Below, piece by piece: positions 1-6,924 of a stretch of 8,648 nucleotides of DNA. The translations under genes and the position numbers were made by a program. The stretch spans positions 1 through 8,648 of the forward strand of contig JANORB010000167.1 in the NCBI GenBank assembly GCA_031415135.1, given 5' to 3'. Under the pieces are notes generated by a model. It had not been told where the DNA came from. It saw nothing but the letters and a program-made list of their open reading frames with translations, and made no database searches. Within the stretch, counting starts at the first letter, position 1. The number at the start of each line of letters is the position of its first letter. The DNA is from LGRD01 sp031415135 (GTDB lineage: Bacteria; Pseudomonadota; Gammaproteobacteria; Burkholderiales; Burkholderiaceae_C).

Positions 1-1443
1 CTGGGCCTGCTGTGGCTGCTGCTCACGCGCACGCGCTGGGGCACGCTGGTGCGCGCGGCCACGCAAGACCGCGAGATGGTCAGCGCGCTCGGTGTCAACC
101 AGGCCTGGCTGTTCACCAGCGTGTTTGCGCTCGGGGCCTTGCTGGCCGGGCTGGGCGGCGCGTTGCAGTTGCCGCGCGAGCCGGCCAATTTGGAGATGGA
201 CCTGGTGACCATCGGCGCGGCCTTCGTGGTGGTGGTGGTCGGCGGCATGGGCTCGATTCCCGGCGCGTTCGTCGCGGCGCTGCTGATCGCCGAAATCAAG
301 GCCGTCTGCATCGCCATCGGGCTGGTCGAGGTGATGGGGCTGAGCCTGTCGTTCTCCAAGCTCACGCTGGTGGTCGAATTCCTCGTGATGGCGGTCGTGC
401 TGATCGTGCGCCCGTGGGGCCTGCTCGGCCGCGCGCAGGCGCCGAGCCGGCAGGCGGGTGCGGTTGAAGCGCCGCTGCGGCCGGCCGACCGCTGGGTGGT
501 GTGGAGCGGCGCCGCGCTGCTGGCGCTGCTGCTGGCCATGCCGGCCTTGAGCGCGCAGTCGCCCTACCTCACGGTGCTGATGATTGACCTGGCTGTGGCC
601 GCGCTGTTCGCCGCCAGCCTGCACTTCATCATGGGGCCGGCCGGCATGCATTCGTTCGGGCACGCGGCGTATTTCGGCCTGGGCGCGTATGGCGCGGCGT
701 TGCTGGTGCGGGCGCTGAATGTGCCGATGGAAGCGGCGCTGCTGCTGGGGCCTTTGGTGGCCGGTCTCGGGGCGCTGGTGTTCGGCTGGTTCTGCGTCCG
801 TTTGTCGGGCGTCTACCTGGCGATGCTGACCTTGGCGTTTGCGCAGATCAGCTGGGCCGTGGTGTATCAATGGGACAGCTTCACCGGCGGCAGCAACGGC
901 ATCACCGGCGTGTGGCCGGCCGAGTGGTTGACGGACAAGCGCGCCTATTACTACCTGACGCTCGCGCTGGTGGTCGCTGGTGTGCTGCTGCTGCGGCGCA
1001 TGCTGTTTTCGCCGTTCGGTTATGCGATGCGCGCGGCGCGCGACTCGGTGCTTCGGGCCGATGCGATCGGCATCGACGTGAAGCGCGTCCAGTGGGCGGC
1101 GTTCGTGATCGCCGGGCTCATTGCCGGCCTGGCGGGGGCGCTGTTCGCATTCTCGAAGGGCAGCATTTCGCCCGACAGCCTGCACGTGGGCAAGTCGGTC
1201 GATGCGCTGGTGATGGTGTTGCTGGGCGGTGTGCAAACCCTGGCCGGGCCGGTGGTCGGCGCGGTCACGTTCACCTGGCTGCACGACACCGTGGCGCGCA
1301 ACACCGACTACTGGCGCGCCATGCTGGGCGCGATCATCCTGCTGCTGGTGCTGCTGTTCCCGCAAGGCATTGCGGGGTTCGTGCGGCAGCTGGTGTACCG
1401 CAGGCGCGATGCAGTGCGCGTGGACAAGGGCGTGGCGACATGA
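1..1443 (+). CDS. Fused LivH-LivM branched-chain-type ABC transporter permease, 5' partial
   Basis: The reading frame is open from the first base, so the start lies upstream; 480 residues are visible. The first ~145 residues are the C-terminal part of a LivH-type permease: the RAATQDREMVSALGVN cytoplasmic loop, then hydrophobic segments and VVVVVGGMGSIPGAFVAALL. After a short polar linker near residues 145-160 a complete LivM-type permease follows, with GPAGMHSFGHAAYFGLGAYG, PFGYAMRAARDSVLRADAIG and MVLLGGVQTLAGPVVGA. LivH and LivM are normally separate inner-membrane proteins that pair to form the channel; here one chain would supply both halves. The stop overlaps the next ATG (ATGA). The substrate cannot be read from the permease: this family carries branched-chain amino acids but also amides, urea and aromatic acids. 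Family assignment is secure; the substrate is unknown. Confidence 0.93.
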   Translation: MGLLWLLLTRTRWGTLVRAATQDREMVSALGVNQAWLFTSVFALGALLAGLGGALQLPREPANLEMDLVTIGAAFVVVVVGGMGSIPGAFVAALLIAEIKAVCIAIGLVEVMGLSLSFSKLTLVVEFLVMAVVLIVRPWGLLGRAQAPSRQAGAVEAPLRPADRWVVWSGAALLALLLAMPALSAQSPYLTVLMIDLAVAALFAASLHFIMGPAGMHSFGHAAYFGLGAYGAALLVRALNVPMEAALLLGPLVAGLGALVFGWFCVRLSGVYLAMLTLAFAQISWAVVYQWDSFTGGSNGITGVWPAEWLTDKRAYYYLTLALVVAGVLLLRRMLFSPFGYAMRAARDSVLRADAIGIDVKRVQWAAFVIAGLIAGLAGALFAFSKGSISPDSLHVGKSVDALVMVLLGGVQTLAGPVVGAVTFTWLHDTVARNTDYWRAMLGAIILLLVLLFPQGIAGFVRQLVYRRRDAVRVDKGVAT

Positions 1444-1621
1444 GCCCGCCGGGCCGTCCCAAGGGCGAATACCGGAGCGCGGAGCGCGAAGGTACTCCAG
1501 TGAGCCCGCCGGGCCGTCCCAAGGGCGAATACCGGAGCGCGGAGCGCGAAGGTACTCCAGTGAGCCCGCACGGCCGCCCGAAGGGCGAATACACCGCAGT
1601 GCGAAGCACGGCGGTTGCCTG
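1440..1621 (+). repeat. Tandem 60-bp repeat, two identical units plus one diverged unit, inserted between livHM and livG
   Basis: Units 1441-1500 and 1501-1560 are identical over all 60 bases. The third, 1561-1620, matches the first 30 bases at about 26 positions (shared AAGGGCGAAT core) and then carries a different 30-base tail. Unit boundaries are marked by RTGAGC at 1440, 1500, 1560 and again at 1622, where it is the start of livG. Each unit can fold: TACC-x3-GCGC-GGA-GCGC-x3-GGTA at 1470-1494 and 1530-1554, and a GAA-loop hairpin at 1593-1615. There are no spacers, so this is not a CRISPR array. I recall GRPKGEY-coding repeats from genomes of Comamonadaceae and relatives, but could not check this. 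The segment looks like a short non-autonomous repeat that entered an operon junction and was then duplicated. Confidence 0.9.
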
Positions 1622-1622
1622 A
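1440..1622 (+). CDS. Possible 60-residue repeat peptide coupled to livHM and livG
   Basis: The ATG at 1440 overlaps the livHM stop (ATGA), and the TGA at 1620-1622 overlaps the livG start (TGATG). The product starts MSPPGRPKGEYRSAEREGTP, repeats the 20-residue unit exactly, and ends in a variant unit closing with GEYTAVRSTAVA. An SD-like AAGGG lies at 1426-1430, nine bases before the ATG, and AAGG precedes the GTG at the second and third unit boundaries. The peptide is polar, charged and proline-rich, probably disordered, with no signal or membrane segment. Because 60 is divisible by three, tandem copies keep any frame open, so an open frame is weak evidence for a protein. It may exist only to carry ribosomes across the insert to livG. 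No function can be assigned. Confidence 0.35.
   Translation: MSPPGRPKGEYRSAEREGTPVSPPGRPKGEYRSAEREGTPVSPHGRPKGEYTAVRSTAVA
1593..1615 (+). promoter_or_regulatory. Hairpin in the third repeat unit overlapping the livG ribosome-binding region
   Basis: ACCGC (1593-1597) pairs with GCGGT (1611-1615) and GTGC (1599-1602) with GCAC (1606-1609). One A-G mismatch lies between the two stems and the loop is GAA. The 3' arm contains GGCGG, the only SD-like stretch before the livG ATG at 1622. Folding would hide it, and a ribosome translating through the repeat would open it. The pairing is seen in the sequence; a regulatory role is inference. Confidence 0.45.
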
Positions 1623-2410
1623 TGAGCTTGCTCAAGGTCACGGGTTTGAGCAAGTCGTTCGGCGGCATCAAGGCGGTCGATGGCGTGAGCTTCGACGTGG
1701 CCGCCGGCGAACTGCTGGCCTTGATCGGGCCCAACGGCGCCGGCAAGACGACCACCTTCAACATGGTGAACGGCCAGTTGCGCGCCGATGCGGGCTCGGT
1801 CACGCTCGGCGGCCAGCCCCTGGTGGGCCGCACACCGCGCCAGACATGGCGGCTGGGCGTGGGCCGCACGTTCCAGATTGCCGAGACCTTTGCCTCGCTG
1901 ACGGTGGTCGAGAACGTGCAGATGGCCTTGCTGTCGGCCGACGCAAAGCTGTTTTCGATGTGGCGCCGCGCGGCGCAGCACAAGCGCGGCGAAGCGCTGG
2001 CGCTGCTGGCCCAGGTCGGCATGGCCGCGCAGGCGGACCGCCCGTGCAGCGAACTGGCCTATGGCGACGTGAAGCGCGTCGAACTGGCCATCGCGATGGC
2101 CAACCAGCCCAAGCTGCTGCTGATGGACGAGCCCACCGCCGGCATGGGGCCGGCCGAGCGCAACGCGCTGATGGCGTTGACCAAGGCGCTGGTGGTCGAG
2201 CGTGGCCTGGCCGTGCTGTTCACCGAACACAGCATGGACGTGGTGTTTGCGTATGCCGATCGCATCATCGTGCTGGCGCGTGGCCGGCTGATCGCGCAAG
2301 GCAGCCCGGCCGAGATCCGCGACCACCCGAAAGTGCAGGAGGTGTATTTCGGCAGCGGCAAGACCTTCGAGAAAAGGGCTCCCGCCCGGCTCGCGCGGGA
2401 GGGCGTGTGA
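1622..2410 (+). CDS. livG: LivG-type ABC transporter ATP-binding protein
   Basis: Product of 262 residues, the usual LivG length (~255-265). It is one of the two cytoplasmic ATPases that drive a branched-chain-type (HAAT family) importer. Walker A is GPNGAGKT at residues 36-43, the signature region is LAYGDVKR at 145-152, and Walker B LLLMDEP has D169 and E170, followed by TAGM. The H-loop histidine is H203 in FTEHSMDVV. The signature departs from LSGGQ, as is common in LivG proteins. The C-terminal EIRDHPKVQEVYFGSG element is typical of the LivG group. I chose the ATG at 1622 because the homology starts there (MSLLKVTGLSKSFGG) and it overlaps the preceding TGA; the frame stays open further upstream only because of the repeat. 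The stop overlaps the livF start (TGATG). The symbol names the family; the transported compound is unknown. Confidence 0.93.
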   Translation: MSLLKVTGLSKSFGGIKAVDGVSFDVAAGELLALIGPNGAGKTTTFNMVNGQLRADAGSVTLGGQPLVGRTPRQTWRLGVGRTFQIAETFASLTVVENVQMALLSADAKLFSMWRRAAQHKRGEALALLAQVGMAAQADRPCSELAYGDVKRVELAIAMANQPKLLLMDEPTAGMGPAERNALMALTKALVVERGLAVLFTEHSMDVVFAYADRIIVLARGRLIAQGSPAEIRDHPKVQEVYFGSGKTFEKRAPARLAREGV

Positions 2411-3150
2411 TGGCCGGCGGCGCCAGCGAGCCGCTGCTTGAAGCGCGCGCGCTGAACGCCTGGTACGGCGCCGCGCACATCCTGTTCGACGTCGATTTGC
2501 AGGTGCAGCGCGGCGAGGTGGTGGCGTTGATGGGGCGCAACGGCGCGGGCAAGTCGACCACGCTGAAAGCGCTGATGGGCCTGCTGGACAAGCGCCGCGG
2601 CACCGTGCGCTTCATGGGCCGCGACATCTCGCGCTGCGAGCCGCACCAGGCGGCCGCGCTGGGCCTGGCCTTTGTGCCGGAAGACCGGCGCATCTTCACC
2701 GACCTGACGGTGATGGAAAACCTGGCCGTCGGACGCCAGCCGCCGCGCCATTGGCCCGACGGCAGCCCCGCGCCGCGCTGGACCCCCGAGCGCCTGTTCA
2801 CGCTGTTCCCCAACCTGGGCGAGATGCCCGACCGCCCCGGTGGGCGCATGAGCGGCGGCGAGCAGCAGATGTTGACCGTCGCCCGTTCGCTGATGGGCAA
2901 CCCGTTCGTGGTGCTGCTGGACGAACCCAGCGAGGGCGTGGCGCCGGTGATCGTCGAGCAGATGGTGGAGACGATCATTGCGCTGAAGGCGCAAGGTGTC
3001 AGCATCCTGCTGTGCGAGCAGAACATGCACTTTGCCGAGCTGGTGTCGGACCGCGCGTATGTGCTTGAGAAGGGGCAGATCCGCTACCAGGGCTCGATGC
3101 GGGAACTGTCGGCCAACGAGGAGGTGCGGCGCGCCTACCTCAGCGTTTGA
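2410..3150 (+). CDS. livF: LivF-type ABC transporter ATP-binding protein
   Basis: Product of 246 residues, slightly above the usual ~235, mainly through a short N-terminal MAGGASEP extension and an insert near residues 112-127 (RQPPRHWPDGSPAPRW). Walker A is GRNGAGKS at 42-49, the Q-loop region has FVPEDRRIFTDLTVMENL, the signature is MSGGEQQ at 147-153, and Walker B VVLLDEP has D171 and E172, followed by SEG. The usual H-loop histidine is replaced by glutamine in CEQN, which is normal for LivF. It would pair with LivG on the cytoplasmic face of the fused permease. Its ATG overlaps the livG stop, so translational coupling is likely. The next gene starts 17 nt after its stop, placing transporter and hydroxylase in one transcript. 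The symbol is family-level only. Confidence 0.93.
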   Translation: MAGGASEPLLEARALNAWYGAAHILFDVDLQVQRGEVVALMGRNGAGKSTTLKALMGLLDKRRGTVRFMGRDISRCEPHQAAALGLAFVPEDRRIFTDLTVMENLAVGRQPPRHWPDGSPAPRWTPERLFTLFPNLGEMPDRPGGRMSGGEQQMLTVARSLMGNPFVVLLDEPSEGVAPVIVEQMVETIIALKAQGVSILLCEQNMHFAELVSDRAYVLEKGQIRYQGSMRELSANEEVRRAYLSV

Positions 3151-3167
3151 ATCATCGAATCACCGCC

Positions 3168-4010
3168 ATGACGCTCACCCGGTTCGAACAACCCACCACC
3201 GTGCCGCAAGTGACCGAGCTGCTCGCCGCCGGCGGCTGGCAGCTGCTGGCCGGTGGCACCGATGTGTACCCGGCGCGCGTCGGCAAGCCGCTCGACGACG
3301 CCTGGATCGACATCACGCGGGTGCCCGCGCTGCGCGGCATTCGGCCAGACGATGCGGGCTGGTGGTTCGGCGCCACCACCACCTGGACCGACGTGCTGCG
3401 CGCCGACCTGCCGCCGCTGTTCGATGGCTTGAAGCAGGCCGCGCGTGAAGTGGGCGGGGTGCAGATCCAGAACACCGGCACGCTGGCCGGCAACCTGTGC
3501 AACGCCTCGCCGGCCGCCGATGGCACGCCGGTGTGGATGGCGCTCGACGCCCAGGTGCTGCTGCAAAGCCGCGCCGGCGAGCGGCGCGTGCCGGTGGCCG
3601 ACTTCGTGCTGGCCAGCCGCCGCACCGCGCGCGCGCCGCACGAGTTGGTGGTGGCGCTTCACGTGCCGCGGCGCGGGGATCACGCGCGCTCGGTGTTCAT
3701 CAAGCTCGGCGGTCGGCGCTACCTGGTGATCTCGATGACGATGGTGGCGCTGGTGCTGGACACCGACGATGCCGGCCGGGTGCGCAGCCTCGGCGCGGCC
3801 GTGGGCAGCTGCTCCGCACGGGCGCAGCGGCTGCCGGCGCTGGAAGCGCGGCTGCTCGGCCAGCCGTTGGCCACGCTGGCGGGGGCTGCGATCAGCGCCG
3901 CCGACCTGGCGCCGCTGGCGCCGATCGACGACCTGCGCGCCAGCGCCGCGTACCGGCGCGACGCCACCGCGACGCTGCTGCGCCGCGCCTTGGGAGCACT
4001 CAGTTCATGA
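3168..4010 (+). CDS. FAD-binding subunit of a molybdenum hydroxylase (CoxM/YgfM-like)
   Basis: Product of 280 residues, a normal length for the FAD subunit of xanthine dehydrogenase-family enzymes. Its role is to pass electrons from the [2Fe-2S] clusters through FAD to NAD+ or another acceptor in the cytoplasm. The two FAD pyrophosphate-binding motifs are visible: LLAGGTDVYP at residues 26-35 and NTGTLAGNLCNASPAAD from residue 102. A C-terminal CO-dehydrogenase-flavoprotein-type domain (LGGRRYLVISMTMVALVLD, then GAAVGSCSARAQRLPALE) follows. I prefer the ATG at 3168; a TTG at 3147 inside the livF stop region would add seven residues with no family support. The stop overlaps the start of the next gene (ATGA), as expected for two subunits of one complex. 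The physiological acceptor cannot be told from this sequence. Confidence 0.9.
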   Translation: MTLTRFEQPTTVPQVTELLAAGGWQLLAGGTDVYPARVGKPLDDAWIDITRVPALRGIRPDDAGWWFGATTTWTDVLRADLPPLFDGLKQAAREVGGVQIQNTGTLAGNLCNASPAADGTPVWMALDAQVLLQSRAGERRVPVADFVLASRRTARAPHELVVALHVPRRGDHARSVFIKLGGRRYLVISMTMVALVLDTDDAGRVRSLGAAVGSCSARAQRLPALEARLLGQPLATLAGAAISAADLAPLAPIDDLRASAAYRRDATATLLRRALGALSS

Positions 4011-6901
4011 ACCAGCGTGATCCTCAAGTTGGCGCCGAGCGCGGCGCCCGCGCGCACGGCGACGCCACGACTTCGGTGATCCGATTCACCGTCAACCAGG
4101 CCCGGCACGAACTGAACGTGTCGCGCAATCTGCGCCTGTCCGACGTGCTGCGCGACGAGTTGGGCCTGACCGGCACCAAGGTCGGCTGCCATGCCGGCGA
4201 CTGCGGCGCCTGCACTGTGCTGCTCGACGGCGAGCAGGTGTGCTCGTGCATCGTCGCGGTGGGCCAGTGCGAGGGGCGCGCGGTCACCACGGTCGAAGGC
4301 CTGGCCGGCGCGGGCGGTGAACTGTCTGCGCTGCAACAGGCCTTCATCCAGCACGGTGCGGCGCAGTGCGGCATCTGCACACCGGGCATGCTGATGAGCG
4401 CGCAAGCGCTGCTGCTGCACAACCCGCAACCCACCGAGGCCGAGGTGCTGGACGCGCTGGGCGGTGTGCTGTGCCGCTGCACCGGTTACCGCAAAATCGT
4501 CGAGGCGGTGCTGGCGGTGGCGGCCGGGGTGAGGGCGCCGGTCGACACCCCTGCCGCCGGCCACGCCGTCGGTTCACGGCTGGCGCGGCTGGACGCGCCG
4601 AGCAAGGTGCGCGGCGATGAAAAGTTCGGCGCCGATGCGTGGCCGCAGGGCTCGCTGGCGATGCGCGTGCTGCGCTCGCCGCACGCCCATGCGCGCTTCG
4701 TGCTCGGCGACCTCAGCGCCCTGAAAGCGCGCTGGCCCGGCCTGCTGGATGTGCTGACCGCCGCCGACGTGCCGAACAACGCTTTCGCGATCTTCGCCAA
4801 TCTGCGCGACCAGCCGGTGCTGGCCGATGGCGAGGTGCGGTTTCGCGGCGAGGCGGTGCTGGCGCTGGTGGGCGACGCGCCCACCGTGCAGGCGATCAGC
4901 GAGACCGAGTTGCCGATCGAGTGGACGGTGCTCGAAGCGGTGGGCGATGCGCAGTCTGCGCTGGCCGCGGCCGAACGCGGCCTGCTCGTGCACGACCGCT
5001 ACGCCGACAACGTGCTGTGCCGTGGCCGCGTGGTGCGCGGCTCGGCCGGGCCGGCGCTGGCGACATCGGCGACGGTGGCCTCGTCGAGTTTCGAGACCGT
5101 GTACGTCGAACACGCCTACATCGAACCCGAGGCGGGTTATGCCGAGCTCGTGCACTCGACCGGCCCGGACGGCCAGCCGCACATTCGGTTGCGCATCTTC
5201 GCCTGCACCCAGACGCCCTACATGGACCGCGACGAGATCGCGCACATCTGCGGCCTGGCGCCGGAGCAGGTGCACATCGTGCCGTCGGCGATCGGCGGTG
5301 GCTTCGGCGGCAAGCTCGACCTGTCGGTCCAGCCCTTGCTGGCAGTCGCCGCGCTGAAGCTGAATCAACCGGTGCGGCTGGTGTACGACCGGCCCGAGTC
5401 GATGCGCTCCAGCACCAAGCGCCACCCGTCGCGCCTGAGCGCGCGCGCCGGCTGCGATGCCCAAGGGCATTTGACCGCCTATGACTTCGACGGCGACTTC
5501 AACACCGGCGCCTACTCCAGCTGGGGGCCGACGGTGGCCAACCGGGTGCCCATCCACGCCAGCGGCCCGTACCGCTTTGCGCACGTCAGCGCGCTCACGC
5601 GCGCGGTGCACACGCACAACAGCGTGGCCGGCGCGTTTCGCGGCTTCGGCGTGCCGCAGTCCACCTTGTTGTGCGAAAGGCTGGTCGACGAACTGGCCGC
5701 GCGCAGCGGCATCGACGCGCTGGAGTTCCGCCACCGCAACGCGCTGCGGGCCGGCGACACCACGCCCACCGGCCAAGTGCTGCACGCCAGCGTGGGCCTG
5801 CAGGCCTGCCTCGATGTGTTGCGGCCGGCGTGGCAAGCGGCGAAGCAAGCCGCTGCGGCCTTCAACACCAGCGCCCAGGCCAACACCAGCGCGCTGCGCC
5901 GCGGTGCCGGTGTGGCCTGCATGTGGTACGGCATCGGCAACACGGTGATCGCCAACCCGTCGACGATGCGTGGCAGCCTGCGATGCGACGCCGTGCGCGG
6001 CGCGCACTTGATGCTCTACAACGGCGCGCAGGAAATCGGCCAGGGCAGCGCCACCATCATGCCGCAGATGTTTGCCGATGCCGTGGGCCTGCCCGTGGCC
6101 TGCGTCGAACAGTTGATGGGCGACACCGACCTGACCGCCGACGCCGGCAAGTCATCCGCCTCGCGCCAGACCTTCGTGTCGGGCAACGCGGTGCGCGCGG
6201 CGGGGCAGGATTTGCGGCGCCAGTTGCTGCGGGCACTGGGCCTGGGCGATGCGGCCGACGCGCCCGATGTACCCGACGCAGGCGTGCAACTGGCGCTGTC
6301 GGGTCACGAACTGCGGGGCGTGCAGGGAGGCCAGCGCCGCAGCGTCGACTTGCGCACGCTGCCCGCCGACGCGCGCGGCGACCTGTTCACCGGCAGCGGT
6401 TACTTCGACCCGCCCACCGTGCCGCTGGACGCCGACGGCCAGGGCGTGCCCTACGCCACCTACGGTTTCGCGGCGCAGATCGCCGAGTTGGAAGTCGACA
6501 TCGAGCTCGGCACCGTCAGGCTGCTGCACATCCACGCCGCGCACGACGTGGGGCGCGCCATCAACCCGACGCAAGTGGAAGGGCAAATCCACGGTGGCAT
6601 CGCCCAGGGCATCGGCATGGCGTTGATGGAGGAATACGTCAACGGCCAGACCGACAACCTGCACGACTACCTGATCCCCACCTTCGGCGACGTGCCGCCG
6701 ATCACCGTGCACCTGGTCGAAGACCCCGAGCCCCTGGGCCCCTGGGGCGCCAAGGGCGTGGGCGAGCCCGCGCTGGTGGCCACCGCGCCGGCGATCCTGA
6801 ACGCCATCCACGACGCGGTGGGCGTGCGCATGGCCGCGGTGCCGGTGACACCGGCGCGCCTGCGTGCGGCCTTGATCCAGAATCGGCAGGCGACCGGCTG
6901 A
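4007..6901 (+). CDS. Fused [2Fe-2S]/molybdopterin-binding subunit of a xanthine dehydrogenase-family hydroxylase (XdhD-like architecture)
   Basis: Product of 964 residues. Residues ~25-110 are a plant-type ferredoxin domain with cluster ligands C61, C66, C69 and C81; ~115-170 is the second [2Fe-2S] domain with C121, C124, C156 and C158. From ~188 (VGSRLARLDAPSKV) to the end is the molybdopterin domain. By my manual alignment to bovine xanthine dehydrogenase the active-site equivalents are Q402 (Q767), R513 (R880), R545 and F547 (R912, F914, in AFRGFG) and the base catalyst E920 (E1261, in GVGEPAL). The E802 equivalent in GGGFGGK-E is L437. Such enzymes hydroxylate heterocycles or aldehydes with water-derived oxygen. 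FeS-Mo fusion with a separate FAD gene recalls E. coli XdhD/YgfM. The first ~24 residues are an extra hydrophilic stretch without a Tat signal, so it is cytoplasmic. Substrate is unknown: purine or another N-heterocycle. Confidence 0.92.
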   Translation: MNQRDPQVGAERGARAHGDATTSVIRFTVNQARHELNVSRNLRLSDVLRDELGLTGTKVGCHAGDCGACTVLLDGEQVCSCIVAVGQCEGRAVTTVEGLAGAGGELSALQQAFIQHGAAQCGICTPGMLMSAQALLLHNPQPTEAEVLDALGGVLCRCTGYRKIVEAVLAVAAGVRAPVDTPAAGHAVGSRLARLDAPSKVRGDEKFGADAWPQGSLAMRVLRSPHAHARFVLGDLSALKARWPGLLDVLTAADVPNNAFAIFANLRDQPVLADGEVRFRGEAVLALVGDAPTVQAISETELPIEWTVLEAVGDAQSALAAAERGLLVHDRYADNVLCRGRVVRGSAGPALATSATVASSSFETVYVEHAYIEPEAGYAELVHSTGPDGQPHIRLRIFACTQTPYMDRDEIAHICGLAPEQVHIVPSAIGGGFGGKLDLSVQPLLAVAALKLNQPVRLVYDRPESMRSSTKRHPSRLSARAGCDAQGHLTAYDFDGDFNTGAYSSWGPTVANRVPIHASGPYRFAHVSALTRAVHTHNSVAGAFRGFGVPQSTLLCERLVDELAARSGIDALEFRHRNALRAGDTTPTGQVLHASVGLQACLDVLRPAWQAAKQAAAAFNTSAQANTSALRRGAGVACMWYGIGNTVIANPSTMRGSLRCDAVRGAHLMLYNGAQEIGQGSATIMPQMFADAVGLPVACVEQLMGDTDLTADAGKSSASRQTFVSGNAVRAAGQDLRRQLLRALGLGDAADAPDVPDAGVQLALSGHELRGVQGGQRRSVDLRTLPADARGDLFTGSGYFDPPTVPLDADGQGVPYATYGFAAQIAELEVDIELGTVRLLHIHAAHDVGRAINPTQVEGQIHGGIAQGIGMALMEEYVNGQTDNLHDYLIPTFGDVPPITVHLVEDPEPLGPWGAKGVGEPALVATAPAILNAIHDAVGVRMAAVPVTPARLRAALIQNRQATG

Positions 6902-6924
6902 GGCGCGCCGCACAGAGCATTGCC

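Noticed and set aside
1440..1620. CRISPR array
   Set aside because: The 60-bp units are directly adjacent with no spacers, and no cas genes are present.
1334..2326. Open - strand frame through the repeat and livG
   Set aside because: The repeat lacks stops in several frames and livG is clearly coded on the + strand; the product shows no domain.
3147..3167. TTG start giving a longer FAD subunit that overlaps livF
   Set aside because: The extra seven residues have no family support and the ATG at 3168 fits the usual FAD-subunit start.
4574..6007. Long open frame of 477 codons on the - strand, antisense to the molybdenum subunit
   Set aside because: It is histidine-, arginine- and glycine-rich shadow sequence typical of high-GC genes, with no motif, opposite a gene with complete active-site motifs.
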